NCBI GenBank assembly: GCA_902795265.1
Contig: CADBKM010000012.1
Span: 1 to 37,939 of the forward strand
Reading direction: 5' to 3'
Length of the DNA: 37,939 nucleotides
From: an uncultured Eubacteriales bacterium
Lineage (GTDB): Bacteria; Bacillota; Clostridia; Peptostreptococcales; Anaerovoracaceae
A model generated the notes under the pieces. That model had not been told where the DNA came from and did not search any database. It saw nothing but the letters and a program-made list of their open reading frames with translations. The position numbers and the translations under genes are program-made. This document shows, piece after piece, positions 5,617 to 14,720 of the stretch (positions are counted from its first letter, which is position 1; the number at the start of each line of letters is the position of its first letter).

Positions 5617-8600
5617 CTATTTCATATCTATAGCTTCACCCGTAGCGATCAGATAGAGATACGCCTCAGACACCTCTTTACCGCAGCCTTTTTCAACAGC
5701 TTCGCTGTAAAGTTCTATCTGCACCTTGTACTCATCTCTGATGCGCGCAAGCTCAGCCTCGTGCTGCCTCCCCGGCTTCACAAAATTCGATTTATAGTCT
5801 ATAAGGATCATTCGGCCGTCTTCCTCGAAGCAGCAGTCGATGACACCCTGTACCAGCATATCCCGGCCGTTTCTGTTCGTCTTCAGGGTGAAGGCTTTTT
5901 CGCGCATCAGAGTTCCGCGCGCTTCTGCCTCAACCGCCCTGCGTCCGAGCGGGCCTTCAAAGAATGCGGCGATCCTTTCAATATCGAGAGCCGCATATAC
6001 ATCTTCATCTATTGCATTGTGGTCTTTGAGGAAAACCGCACGCTCCGTAATATACTGCCTGTCCGTTTTCCCTGAGCAGTCGGTCACTTTCGAGAAGTCG
6101 AGGAACTCCATTATGCGGTGGTAAGCTATGCCTATATCAGCCGACGAGGCGCGCTTCTTCTGCTCCACGGCAGTCCTGAGATGCACCACTTCGTCATCAC
6201 TGATCACGGCAGCCTCGCGTTTTACAGCTGCGTCCCTTTCAAGTTCTTCTTTGCGGATCGCGCTTACAGAATACTTTGCCTTTGCGATCAGAAGCTCTTC
6301 ATCCGGATATCTGTATCTGAATCTTCTGTCCAGTTCTTCATATATCGCCTGCTCATCTGCGTTGAGAGGTCTGTCGAAGTAAGCGCTGATCGTGTTCTGT
6401 GAGGCCTCTTCATTAAGGCTTTTGGACAGGACCAGATCGCTTGCGTAATATCTGTTTGACCCGCTCCTCAGAACATCCTTCATGGCCATTATGTAGTTCG
6501 AAGGCCTCACCTGATATTTCGCCAGTTCCGCCTCGCTTTTACAGCAGCCAACCATGTAGAGCTTATTGCGGGCTCTTGTCATTGCAACGTAAAGAAGCCT
6601 TAATTCCTCTCTGTACTCATCGCGTCTGGCCTTCGAATTCATTGCCCGCTGAAGCACAGTCGATCTCCAGTACCGGCGCGAAGGATCCACATAAGGAAGT
6701 CCTACACCGGCTTCGGAATCGAAACTGAATCCCTTTTTGTTCGTATCATATCTAAATCTGTGCCCGAGTCCTCCCACTATGACAAACGGATACTCAAGGC
6801 CCTTGCTTTTATGTATCGTGGATATGCGCACAACGTCATCATCACGCCCCACCATGGAAGCCTGCCCGTTGCTGAGCTTTTTGCTCTTCAGCACTTCAAG
6901 GAAGGATATGAACGAGCTGAGCGTAGCTATTGAATCCTTGCTGAATCTCGCTGCCCTGTCGGTAAGCGTTCTGAGATTGGCCTGCCTCATCGAGCCGCCG
7001 GGCATGGCTCCTGCCATTCTGTAATAACCCGACTCCGTAAGGACCTTCCATACAAAGTCTTCCAGCGGAAGTATGCGCGAGAGCCTTCTCCATTCGAGCA
7101 GCGATGCTCTGGCCGATTCAGCTTTATCTCTGAGATCACCCGCAGGCCCTTCCGTCGAGTACCACTCGAAGGCTTTCCAGTAAGCCGTCCTGCCTTTTAC
7201 TGCTTTCGAGTACTCTATTCTTACACGCGCAAGATCGTCGGGGCTGAATCCGAATATTTCGGAATGCAGTACCGAGATCAGTGGGATATCCCTCTTCATG
7301 TTGTCGATACACATCAGCAGCGACAGCGCTACGCCTATCTCGACCGTATCAAAGTAGTCCTCGGTCTCCTCAACATGGGCTTCGACAGCCTGCTCTCTGA
7401 GAGCCCGGCTCATCACTTCACCCCTGCGTCTGACGGCCCTGAACAGTATCGCTATGTCTTTGGCGCCCGCCTTTCTTACCTGTTCGGTTTTCGTGTCATA
7501 AAACTCGGTCCCTATGATCGATTTAACTATGCGGGCGATATACGCGGCTTCAGCTTCTTCTTTGCTGATCTCTTCGATCTCTTCATCAGCCTCATCTATA
7601 TCATCTTCAGGTTCAAGCTCTTCATCGTCCGTTTTGCCGAAAAGCAGGTGGACTTCGGGCATGAAGTCGTATTCAGCAGGGCATTTGGTACCCGTGTACA
7701 GCATGGCACGCTCATCGTAGCCTTCCATGATTTGCCCGAATACATGGTTGACGTATCTTATGGTCGCATCATTCGTTCTGAAGTTGCGTCCCAGATCAAT
7801 TGCCACGCCCGATGGATCGCCGCCTTGTGTATACTTCGCATAAAGCCTTTCGAAAATCTCAGGCTCTGCCTGTCTGAACTTGTAAATGCTCTGCTTTACA
7901 TCGCCTACCCTGAATACGTTGTCGGCCCTGGCCACACGGCTAATGAGATCTTCCTGTATGTTGTTCGTATCCTGGTATTCATCTACAAAGATGAACCTGA
8001 ATCTCCTTCGAAGGGTCTCCGCCGCTTCGTCATTTTTCAGTATGCGGACAGCTATATGCTCCATATCCGCAAAGTCGATCACTCTTTTTTCGCGCTTTTT
8101 CGCGTCGTACCTTCTTTCAAACTCTTCGAGCAGCCGCAGATAATAGATCATATAGTCATATGTGCTGTTCATCTCCGCAAGCCGCGAGCCGAGGTCCGGT
8201 ATCAGGTAACGCTTTTTGAAGTCATCGATCTCTTTTTTGAGAGGTTTGCGCAAAGCGTCAACATCAGCTTTGATCCCTTCGTATGCTTCTTTTTGATCCT
8301 TTGTTGCCCTGAGGACAGACGATGGAAATTCTTCTATCGATCTTATGACATCAAAGCTCAGGCCCTCGCTTTCGAGAGCTTCGCTTATATCCGCCGCCGC
8401 GTCTGCCTGTGCCGCCAGCTTAGACTCGAACATTTCGGGAATACCGGCATCATCAAAAAGCGCTCTTATCTTTCTGAAAGCCAGGCCGGTGCCCGTAAAT
8501 ACCTCTTTTGCGTCATCAGCCATAAGCTTCTGAAAATCAGAACCTTCAAATGTATCTTCGCTTACTTTCAGATTTTCCGCTTTTGCATACGCCCATTCGA

Positions 8601-9174
8601 AATAGTCAGGCATCGAACGGAGCCCCGCGTACGCCTGCAGCATGCCGTTCATGAATTCTTCATCGCTTCGTTCATCGCTGTACAGTCTGAGGAAAGCTCT
8701 GAAGCTGCCTCCTTCTATCAGGCTGTCGTCGGCAAAGCCGTCTTCGAACAGCTCCTCAAGAGCTTCGCGCCTCAAAATCTCGCACTGCACGTCATCGGCC
8801 ACACCGAATGACGGCTCCATATCTGTCATGTGGAAGAATTCCTTTATGACACGCAGAGCAAAGCTGTCTATCGTTGAAATATATGCCTTGTACAGCCTCG
8901 ACAGCTGATCTTTCATGCGTGGCAGATCTTCGGGATGCTCTGCCATCCTCTTACGTATGGCGCCGGCGAGCCTGAGCTTCATCTCAGAGGCAGCCGCATT
9001 CGTAAAGGTCACGACAAGCATCTCATCCACATTGGCTTTGCCCTCGAGGATGATCCTGATTATGCGCTCAATGAGCACGGAAGTCTTTCCCGACCCGGCC
9101 GCAGCCGAGACAAGCACCGACTTGTCGAGCGTCTCTATCGCTTTTACTTGTTCATCTGTAAATTTATTTGCCAT
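5617..9174 (-). CDS. addA: ATP-dependent helicase/nuclease subunit A (AddA)
   Basis: AddA is the UvrD/Rep-like helicase and nuclease subunit of AddAB, which resects double-strand breaks for RecA loading. Its 1185 residues match the family length. Walker A is AAAGSGKT (24-31), motif II is FVDEYQDTNN (near 395), and the helicase motif near the C-terminal half includes STIHKSKGLEYPFV. The RecB-type nuclease motif LIDYKSNFV lies near 1125. AddB normally sits directly upstream and supplies the second nuclease and an iron-sulfur cluster, but here the upstream neighbour is gpmI. The start has no Shine-Dalgarno. A good promoter places the predicted transcription start at the ATG itself, so the mRNA may be leaderless. 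Confidence 0.95.
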   Translation of the reverse strand: MANKFTDEQVKAIETLDKSVLVSAAAGSGKTSVLIERIIRIILEGKANVDEMLVVTFTNAAASEMKLRLAGAIRKRMAEHPEDLPRMKDQLSRLYKAYISTIDSFALRVIKEFFHMTDMEPSFGVADDVQCEILRREALEELFEDGFADDSLIEGGSFRAFLRLYSDERSDEEFMNGMLQAYAGLRSMPDYFEWAYAKAENLKVSEDTFEGSDFQKLMADDAKEVFTGTGLAFRKIRALFDDAGIPEMFESKLAAQADAAADISEALESEGLSFDVIRSIEEFPSSVLRATKDQKEAYEGIKADVDALRKPLKKEIDDFKKRYLIPDLGSRLAEMNSTYDYMIYYLRLLEEFERRYDAKKREKRVIDFADMEHIAVRILKNDEAAETLRRRFRFIFVDEYQDTNNIQEDLISRVARADNVFRVGDVKQSIYKFRQAEPEIFERLYAKYTQGGDPSGVAIDLGRNFRTNDATIRYVNHVFGQIMEGYDERAMLYTGTKCPAEYDFMPEVHLLFGKTDDEELEPEDDIDEADEEIEEISKEEAEAAYIARIVKSIIGTEFYDTKTEQVRKAGAKDIAILFRAVRRRGEVMSRALREQAVEAHVEETEDYFDTVEIGVALSLLMCIDNMKRDIPLISVLHSEIFGFSPDDLARVRIEYSKAVKGRTAYWKAFEWYSTEGPAGDLRDKAESARASLLEWRRLSRILPLEDFVWKVLTESGYYRMAGAMPGGSMRQANLRTLTDRAARFSKDSIATLSSFISFLEVLKSKKLSNGQASMVGRDDDVVRISTIHKSKGLEYPFVIVGGLGHRFRYDTNKKGFSFDSEAGVGLPYVDPSRRYWRSTVLQRAMNSKARRDEYREELRLLYVAMTRARNKLYMVGCCKSEAELAKYQVRPSNYIMAMKDVLRSGSNRYYASDLVLSKSLNEEASQNTISAYFDRPLNADEQAIYEELDRRFRYRYPDEELLIAKAKYSVSAIRKEELERDAAVKREAAVISDDEVVHLRTAVEQKKRASSADIGIAYHRIMEFLDFSKVTDCSGKTDRQYITERAVFLKDHNAIDEDVYAALDIERIAAFFEGPLGRRAVEAEARGTLMREKAFTLKTNRNGRDMLVQGVIDCCFEEDGRMILIDYKSNFVKPGRQHEAELARIRDEYKVQIELYSEAVEKGCGKEVSEAYLYLIATGEAIDMK

Positions 9175-9180
9175 GTTTAT

Positions 9181-9209
9181 ATTTTATTCGCAGATATGGC
9201 TCTTATCAA
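9181..9209 (-). promoter_or_regulatory. Promoter of addA with transcription start at the start codon
   Basis: TTGATA (9209-9204), exactly 17 bp, then TAAAAT (9186-9181) on the minus strand. Only six bases (ATAAAC) separate the -10 from the addA ATG at 9174, so the expected start site coincides with the A of the ATG. No ribosome-binding site is visible. Confidence 0.65.
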
Positions 9210-9220
9210 CAGAAGCTACG

Positions 9221-9256
9221 AAAAACGGGCTTCGCCCTTTTATGAGCAAAGCCCGC
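9221..9256 (-). terminator. Intrinsic terminator after gpmI
   Basis: Minus-strand CGGGCTT (9255-9249) pairs with AAGCCCG (9232-9226), with further partial pairing in the loop. TTTTT follows (9225-9221). It ends the long rdgB-to-gpmI transcript before the addA promoter. Confidence 0.8.
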
Positions 9257-9278
9257 TGAATTTCATATCGATTCCGTC

Positions 9279-10793
9279 TTAAACAAGAACGGTTCCTTCC
9301 ATTCCTTCAGGTACTTCGATACCCATCAGAGTAAGGAGTGTCGGAGCTATGTCTGCCAGCTTTCCGGTGCTTTCCTTGAATGGTACCGGCTCATTGCAGA
9401 TGTGGCAGAGCGGTACAAGCGCTGTCGAGTGCTTTGTGACAGGCTCTCCCTTTTCGTCGAGCATCGTGTCAGCATTGCCGTGGTCTGCAGTCAGGAGGAT
9501 CTGTCCGTCATGTGCAAGCACAGCATCGCGGATCTGTCCGACAAGGCCGTCGAGAGTCTCGATCGCCTTTACCGCAGCGTCGAACACGCCGGTATGGCCT
9601 ACCATGTCAGGGTTAGCGAAGTTGAGAATGATGAGATCATACATATCGCTGTTGATCTTCTCGATGACTGTCGCAGCGACTTCAGGTGCGCTCATCTCAG
9701 GCTGCAGGTCGTATGTAGCTACCTTCGGCGAAGGAATGAGAACTCTGTCCTCATTGACATTAGGCTCTTCAACGCCGCCGTTGAAGAAGAACGTAACATG
9801 TGCGTACTTCTCTGTCTCGGCAATGCGAAGCTGTCTGAGTCCGAGATCGGCAATGGTCTTGCCGAGCGTCGGGTCAACTGCTTCAGGCGGGAATGCTACT
9901 GTAACATTCGGCATTGTAGCGTCGTACTCAGCCATGCATACATAAGTCAGGCCCTTAGGTGCGGACTTTCTTTCAAAGCCGTCGAAATCAGGGTCTACGA
10001 GAGCACGTGTGATCTCTCTGGCTCTGTCAGGTCTGAAGTTGATGAAGATAACAGAGTCGCCGTCCTTGATCACTGCATCGTTGATGACTGTAGGCTGAAC
10101 GAACTCATCTGTTTCGTCTTTTGCGTATGAATTATCCATGCACTCCTGAGCACATGAAGCCTTGAGTCCTTCTCCGAGTGTGAGCGCGTCGTAAGCTCTT
10201 ACAAGACGCTCCCATCTCTTGTCTCTGTCCATTGCATAGAATCTGCCGGAGATAACACCGATCCTGCCTACGCCCTCTTCCTTCATGTAGTCTTCGAGAG
10301 CACCCAGCCATGTCATCGCGCTCTTAGGAGGTACGTCTCTGCCGTCGAGGAAGCAGTGAACAGCAACATCTTCAACACCGTTTCTCTTAGCCATGTCGAT
10401 CGTGGCCTTGAGGTGCTCAAAATGGCTGTGGACGCCGCCGTCGGACACGAGCCCCATAATGTGAAGGGTGTGGCCTTCAGCAGCATTCTTCATGGCTTCA
10501 AGCAGCGGTCCGTTTTCAAAGAACTTGCCGGATTCGATCGATCTGGTTATCTTTAAAAGATTCTGGTATACAACGCTGCCCGCGCCGATATTGAGGTGGC
10601 CTACCTCGGAATTTCCCATCTGACCTGCAGGAAGTCCGACCGGTTCGCCGCTGGCTTCTATCGTGATGAACGGATACTTTGCGAACAGCTCGTCAAGAAC
10701 AGGAGTATTTGCGGCTGCTATTGCGTTTCCGTATGTCTCTTTTCGGATGCCGAATCCGTCAAGGATCATCAGCATTGATGGTCTGTGTTTCAT
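9279..10793 (-). CDS. gpmI: 2,3-bisphosphoglycerate-independent phosphoglycerate mutase
   Basis: Interconverts 3- and 2-phosphoglycerate in glycolysis through a phosphoserine intermediate, using two metal ions (Mn2+ in many Bacillota). The 504-residue protein starts near the metal-binding LDGFGI (11-16). The nucleophile Ser62 is in GNSEVGHLNIGAG, and the C-terminal metal motif TADHGNAD is present. The length equals the family norm. The gene starts 2 nt after the rpoZ stop, so it belongs to the same transcript, and a strong terminator follows. Confidence 0.97.
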   Translation of the reverse strand: MKHRPSMLMILDGFGIRKETYGNAIAAANTPVLDELFAKYPFITIEASGEPVGLPAGQMGNSEVGHLNIGAGSVVYQNLLKITRSIESGKFFENGPLLEAMKNAAEGHTLHIMGLVSDGGVHSHFEHLKATIDMAKRNGVEDVAVHCFLDGRDVPPKSAMTWLGALEDYMKEEGVGRIGVISGRFYAMDRDKRWERLVRAYDALTLGEGLKASCAQECMDNSYAKDETDEFVQPTVINDAVIKDGDSVIFINFRPDRAREITRALVDPDFDGFERKSAPKGLTYVCMAEYDATMPNVTVAFPPEAVDPTLGKTIADLGLRQLRIAETEKYAHVTFFFNGGVEEPNVNEDRVLIPSPKVATYDLQPEMSAPEVAATVIEKINSDMYDLIILNFANPDMVGHTGVFDAAVKAIETLDGLVGQIRDAVLAHDGQILLTADHGNADTMLDEKGEPVTKHSTALVPLCHICNEPVPFKESTGKLADIAPTLLTLMGIEVPEGMEGTVLV

Positions 10794-10795
10794 TG

Positions 10796-10999
10796 TTATT
10801 CCTCTTCTTTTCTGGTGTATGTGATCAAGTCGGCAGCGATCTCCTTTGCTGCCTGGCTTACAGGTCTCTCGCTTACTTCGTCGGTAAGAGCAGGCTTTCC
10901 TTCGATGAGGTCTCTAGCTCTCTTAGCTGTAAGAATGACGAGAGAATATCTGCTGTCGGTCTTATCTCTGAGTGTGTTTATCGATGGATAAAGAAGCAT
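10796..10999 (-). CDS. rpoZ: DNA-directed RNA polymerase subunit omega
   Basis: The small omega subunit supports assembly of RNA polymerase by binding beta-prime. The 67-residue protein has the typical N-terminal YPSINTLRDKTDSRYSLV and the TAKRARDLIEG helix. AAGGGG precedes the ATG with good spacing. Position right after gmk (25 nt gap) is the conserved Bacillota order yicC-gmk-rpoZ. Confidence 0.95.
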   Translation of the reverse strand: MLLYPSINTLRDKTDSRYSLVILTAKRARDLIEGKPALTDEVSERPVSQAAKEIAADLITYTRKEEE

Positions 11000-11024
11000 T
11001 GTTTATATCCCCTTTCTATTTTGA

Positions 11025-11648
11025 TCAATTGCCCTTTGATTCATTTTCGTATTCTCTGATAATAGGCTTGACTGCTTCAGGCACCCTTGCCGACTCTGCG
11101 GCGATGATGCTCTTTGCCAGAGCAGCTGCCTCTTCTCTGTCGTTGTTTACGATGTAGTAATCGTATTCTCCGATCAGTTTTATCTCGTTAAGCGCCTGGC
11201 CCAGCCTGCGCTCGATCTTCTCGGGAGTTTCCGTACCTCTGCCTTCAAGGCGGCATCTCAGTTCTGCGAGGCTTGGCGGCAGTATGAAAATCAGCACTGC
11301 GTCAGGCATCGCCTTCTTAACCTGAAGCCCTCCCTGTACGTCGATATCGAGTATGACGTTGCGGCCTCTTTCGAGTCTGCTGAGGACCATGTCTTTCGGT
11401 GTTCCGTAGTAATTATCGAAAACAGTCGCATACTCGAGGAAATTGCCGGCTTCTATATTATCGCGGAATATTTCATGCGTAACAAAGAAATACTCCCTGC
11501 CGTCCACTTCGCCTTCACGCGGTTCGCGCGTCGTCATAGATACCGAAAACTCGTTGCCGATATCTTTCAGAAGTTCTGCGCACACAGTGCCCTTTCCTGT
11601 ACCCGACGGTCCGGATATTACGTATAATCTGCCTTTTTTACGGCTCAT
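11025..11648 (-). CDS. gmk: Guanylate kinase
   Basis: Phosphorylates GMP to GDP with ATP, essential for GTP and dGTP supply. The 207-residue protein has the P-loop ISGPSGTGKGT (10-20) and the GMP-binding stretch TTREPREGEVDGREYFF (40-56), followed by the usual lid region rich in arginine (RLEGRGTETPEKIERR). A strong GGGGAGG Shine-Dalgarno precedes the ATG. It lies between the cation symporter and rpoZ. Confidence 0.97.
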   Translation of the reverse strand: MSRKKGRLYVISGPSGTGKGTVCAELLKDIGNEFSVSMTTREPREGEVDGREYFFVTHEIFRDNIEAGNFLEYATVFDNYYGTPKDMVLSRLERGRNVILDIDVQGGLQVKKAMPDAVLIFILPPSLAELRCRLEGRGTETPEKIERRLGQALNEIKLIGEYDYYIVNNDREEAAALAKSIIAAESARVPEAVKPIIREYENESKGN

Positions 11649-11669
11649 ATATACCTCCCCGCTGACTGA

Positions 11670-12881
11670 TTATTGTAGCATATTCTCCTCAGATTTAGCA
11701 ATTATCAGATTAGCCGCAATATCCCCTTCGACATTTATTGTTGTAAAGGCCATGTCGAGCAGCCTGTAGAAAGCAGCGATCGGTCCTATCAGATCGACCG
11801 GCATGTTGAATATAGTAAGGAACGAGGTCATCAGAACTATGCCCCCTCCCGGAATTCCCGGAGCCGCCATATTGATAAGTGTCGCGACTATTGCCATGGC
11901 CGCGAACTGTGTCAGCGGAAGATCGATGGAATAGAAATCCGAAACAAAAATTGCCAGACAGCAGAACGAGCATGCGCCGCCGCACATGTTTATCGTGCAG
12001 CCCAGCGGCAGAGTGAAATTGCTTATTGACTCCGGCGCGCCGAGATCTTCGGTGCTCACTTTTATTGTTGTAGGCAGTGTAGCAGCCGAGCTGGTCGTAG
12101 AAAGAGTCATCAGCGCGACCTTTCCACAAGCGGAAAGGAATGTTCCGGCATCTTTTTTTGTGTAGACCAGAACAGGTATGAAAAATACTATGATGAACAC
12201 CGCTATGCAGGCAAGCCAGCAGCACAGTATGTATTTGCCGATCGCCATGAACAGGCCCGTACCGTACTGGGCTACAGAGAATGCCATGAGCGACATTACT
12301 CCGAGCGGTGATGTCTCCATTATGAACGAGAGCAGTTTGAATACAGCTCCGGACAGGCTGTTGATGAACTCCATCACCGGTCTTGCTTTTTCCCCTGTAG
12401 ATACCAGAGCCGCAGAAAGCAGGATCGCGAACAGCATCGTCGGCAATATGTTGTTGGCTGACAGCGCCTCAAATATGTTGTCAGGGAATATGCCCAGAAG
12501 CACTTCGGACACTTTGATAGGTCCGCCTACCTCGCCGTCATATACAGGCTGGTTCTCAAATACAACTCCCATGCCCGGTCTTATAGTCCAGGCAACTGCC
12601 GATGCGACTGCAAATGAGGCAAGAAACATCACTACATAGAGCAGCACGGTCTTTACCGCCACCCTCCTGAGCGATGCCATGTTAGCCGAGTTCAGGATCC
12701 CTGTCATTACCGCACAGACAAGCACCGGTATGACCATCATCTTAACGAGATTAAGATATACGTCTCCGATGACCTTAGATGCAATAGAAAACTGCGGAGC
12801 CAGGGTTCCAAGCAATATCCCGGCTCCGAAGCCTATAGCGATCCTGATAAAGAGATTTTCTTTCTTAAGAATGGTCTTCAC
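11670..12881 (-). CDS. Dicarboxylate/amino acid:cation symporter (DAACS family)
   Basis: A 403-residue membrane transporter of the GltPh/EAAT fold, importing acidic or neutral amino acids or C4-dicarboxylates with Na+ or H+. Family hallmarks are the serine-rich re-entrant loop TLSTTSSAATLPTTIK near 253-270, LPLGCTINMCGG near 290 in HP2/TM7 context, and a glycine-rich AAPGIPGGGIVLMTS further on. Its start overlaps the yicC stop by 4 nt (ATGA), so the two are translationally coupled. A transporter between yicC and gmk is unusual. Substrate is not predictable, although glutamate would fit the nearby glutaminase. Confidence 0.93.
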   Translation of the reverse strand: MKTILKKENLFIRIAIGFGAGILLGTLAPQFSIASKVIGDVYLNLVKMMVIPVLVCAVMTGILNSANMASLRRVAVKTVLLYVVMFLASFAVASAVAWTIRPGMGVVFENQPVYDGEVGGPIKVSEVLLGIFPDNIFEALSANNILPTMLFAILLSAALVSTGEKARPVMEFINSLSGAVFKLLSFIMETSPLGVMSLMAFSVAQYGTGLFMAIGKYILCCWLACIAVFIIVFFIPVLVYTKKDAGTFLSACGKVALMTLSTTSSAATLPTTIKVSTEDLGAPESISNFTLPLGCTINMCGGACSFCCLAIFVSDFYSIDLPLTQFAAMAIVATLINMAAPGIPGGGIVLMTSFLTIFNMPVDLIGPIAAFYRLLDMAFTTINVEGDIAANLIIAKSEENMLQ

Positions 12882-13771
12882 TCTATGTTCTGTACCTGTT
12901 CTCTGACTTTCTCTATCTCAGCCTTCAGATCAAGCATATATGACGTGATCTCTTTATCGTTCGACTTTGAGCCGATCGTGTTTGCTTCACGGTTCATCTC
13001 CTGGATCAGGAAATCTATCTTTTTACCGATCGCATCGTCACCGTCATAACTCAGGAATCCTCTCAGCTGACTTATATGGCTTGCAAGCCTTACGAGTTCT
13101 TCAGTTATATTGGCCTTATCAGCGAAGATCGCAGCTTCAAGCGCTACTCTCTCTTCAGGCACCTCGTAAACTCCGCCGAGTATCTCCTCTACTCTTGCCC
13201 TGAACTTTGCAGCATACTCCTTTTCGATCTCAGGAGCTCTGACCTCAATGCGGTCTCTTATATCCTGAATGATATCTGCTCTTGCAGACAGATCCGCCGC
13301 GAGTTTGGCTCCCTCAGCCTCTCTCATGCTGCAGAAATCATCGAGAGCTTTTTCGGTAGCCCCGAGAAGTCTTCTTACCATAGCTTCTTCATCTTCGGCT
13401 GCCGGAGTGGTTACGATCACATCAGGCATCTTTGCAAGAAGGCTCAGCGATATGTGGCTTTCATCTCCGAATTCGAAGCTGTCCTTTAACTCTGCGAGCG
13501 CTTTATAATAGCGGGCAGCAAGCTCTTTATCGAGCCTTACATCGCTGTCGCTCTTTGCTATATTGTCTACCGTTACATTTACTTCTACCTTTCCGCGGTG
13601 AAGTCTGTTTTTTATAGCAGCCTTTATGGTCTCCTCGGCGAATGAATAACGCCTCGGCATTTTTACGAAAACATCCAGATATCTGTGATTAACGGATTTT
13701 ATCTCTACTGTTACCTTACTGATCTCGTCAGAGTACTCACCTCTGCCGAATCCTGTCATACTTCTGATCAT
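12878..13771 (-). CDS. yicC: YicC family endoribonuclease
   Basis: YicC-family proteins are ring-shaped endoribonucleases implicated in small-RNA decay. The 297-residue protein has the canonical ends: N-terminal MIRSMTGFGRGE and C-terminal REANTIGSKSNDKEI, with EIKSVNHRYLDVFVKMP near 24-40. Length matches the family. It overlaps the symporter by 4 nt and precedes gmk and rpoZ, the standard neighbourhood in Bacillota. Confidence 0.93.
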   Translation of the reverse strand: MIRSMTGFGRGEYSDEISKVTVEIKSVNHRYLDVFVKMPRRYSFAEETIKAAIKNRLHRGKVEVNVTVDNIAKSDSDVRLDKELAARYYKALAELKDSFEFGDESHISLSLLAKMPDVIVTTPAAEDEEAMVRRLLGATEKALDDFCSMREAEGAKLAADLSARADIIQDIRDRIEVRAPEIEKEYAAKFRARVEEILGGVYEVPEERVALEAAIFADKANITEELVRLASHISQLRGFLSYDGDDAIGKKIDFLIQEMNREANTIGSKSNDKEITSYMLDLKAEIEKVREQVQNIE

Positions 13772-13795
13772 AATATTCCAACTCCGGTCAATTGA

Positions 13796-14011
13796 TTATT
13801 CTTCACTTGCTGGTGTTTCCACTACATCGGCATCAACATCGACCGCCTCTGCACGGATCATCTCTTCTTCGGCAGCCTCTTCAGCTTCAGCTCTCATGAG
13901 TTCTTCCTCTTCTGCACGTCTCTCATCAGCTTCAGCAAATCTTGCTCTTATGTTGATCACCTTGAGTACTATGTAAGCGATCGCCAGTGCGGCTAATAAA
14001 AAAGTGAACAT
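13796..14011 (-). CDS. Small single-pass membrane protein with acidic tail, function unknown
   Basis: A 71-residue protein. Residues 2-20 form one hydrophobic helix. The rest is a highly charged Glu/Ala/Arg helix, likely coiled coil, ending in an acidic stretch. An excellent AAGGAGG ribosome-binding site sits just before the ATG and the gene is tightly spaced in the operon (24 nt to both neighbours), so it is likely expressed. I recognise no family. The position resembles that of small regulators sometimes found next to yicC, but the sequence does not match one. Confidence 0.7.
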   Translation of the reverse strand: MFTFLLAALAIAYIVLKVINIRARFAEADERRAEEEELMRAEAEEAAEEEMIRAEAVDVDADVVETPASEE

Positions 14012-14036
14012 CTTAATCCTCCTTCAAACACTGCTG

Positions 14037-14705
14037 TTACAGTTTCATATTCTGCGGACGGATCACCAGGATGTCCGCGTCTACGTTGTAATCCGCTGTA
14101 TCGACAAACCACATCTGTCCTACGCTTATTCCGTGCCCTCTGCTGACTGCTTCCGGAAGGAATTCTTCTATGCTGCCTATATTCGGCAGTCCGAAGCCAG
14201 CAGCTTCTGCCCTGTAATGCATCGGGAGCACCAGCTTAGGGCTTGTCTTCTCTATGAGATCGAGCGCCTCATGTCTGTCATAAGTATATACACCGCCAAT
14301 AGGCACCAGCGCAACATCTGCGTCTCTGAGAAGCTCGAGGTTTTCTTCAGTAAGGAGATCATCGAGTTTTTCCCCGATATCTCCGTAGTGCACGAGTTTT
14401 TCTCCGCTGGCCTTATGAGTGATTATGTATATTCTGTTCTCACCTCTGAGCGCGCCTTTTTCAGGATCGTGATAAGTATCTATACACTTCACATCAAACG
14501 GGCTCTCACTCATAGGCTCGATGGTGATGCACTCAGCTCCGTTGTGGTCAAAGTGATCGTGTGTGCAGAGCACTTCGCTTGCCGTGTCTTTTATTGTTCC
14601 GAATCCTCTGACCGAATCCGGTTTATAAGGATCGATCACGATGGAGTAGCCCGTCTCGTTATCGCGTATCTTGAAGCACGCGTGTCCTACATATTTGATA
14701 AGCAT
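14037..14705 (-). CDS. MBL-fold metal-dependent hydrolase (UlaG/YtkL-like)
   Basis: A 222-residue metallo-beta-lactamase-fold protein, probably cytoplasmic. The metal motif THDHFDHNG near residues 49-57 is followed by a metal-binding His/Asp in VHYGDIGE and a late His in LPMHYRAEAAG. It starts directly with IKYVGHACFKI, typical of the UPF0173/UlaG branch whose substrates are mostly unknown. It lies 15 nt after the lipid kinase in the operon. Confidence 0.88.
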   Translation of the reverse strand: MLIKYVGHACFKIRDNETGYSIVIDPYKPDSVRGFGTIKDTASEVLCTHDHFDHNGAECITIEPMSESPFDVKCIDTYHDPEKGALRGENRIYIITHKASGEKLVHYGDIGEKLDDLLTEENLELLRDADVALVPIGGVYTYDRHEALDLIEKTSPKLVLPMHYRAEAAGFGLPNIGSIEEFLPEAVSRGHGISVGQMWFVDTADYNVDADILVIRPQNMKL

Positions 14706-14720
14706 GTCAGTCTCCTCTTT

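Noticed and set aside
7264-8811. A 515-codon open frame on the plus strand inside addA
   Set aside because: It is a shadow frame antisense to a clear AddA; its translation has no recognisable domain and no ribosome-binding site.
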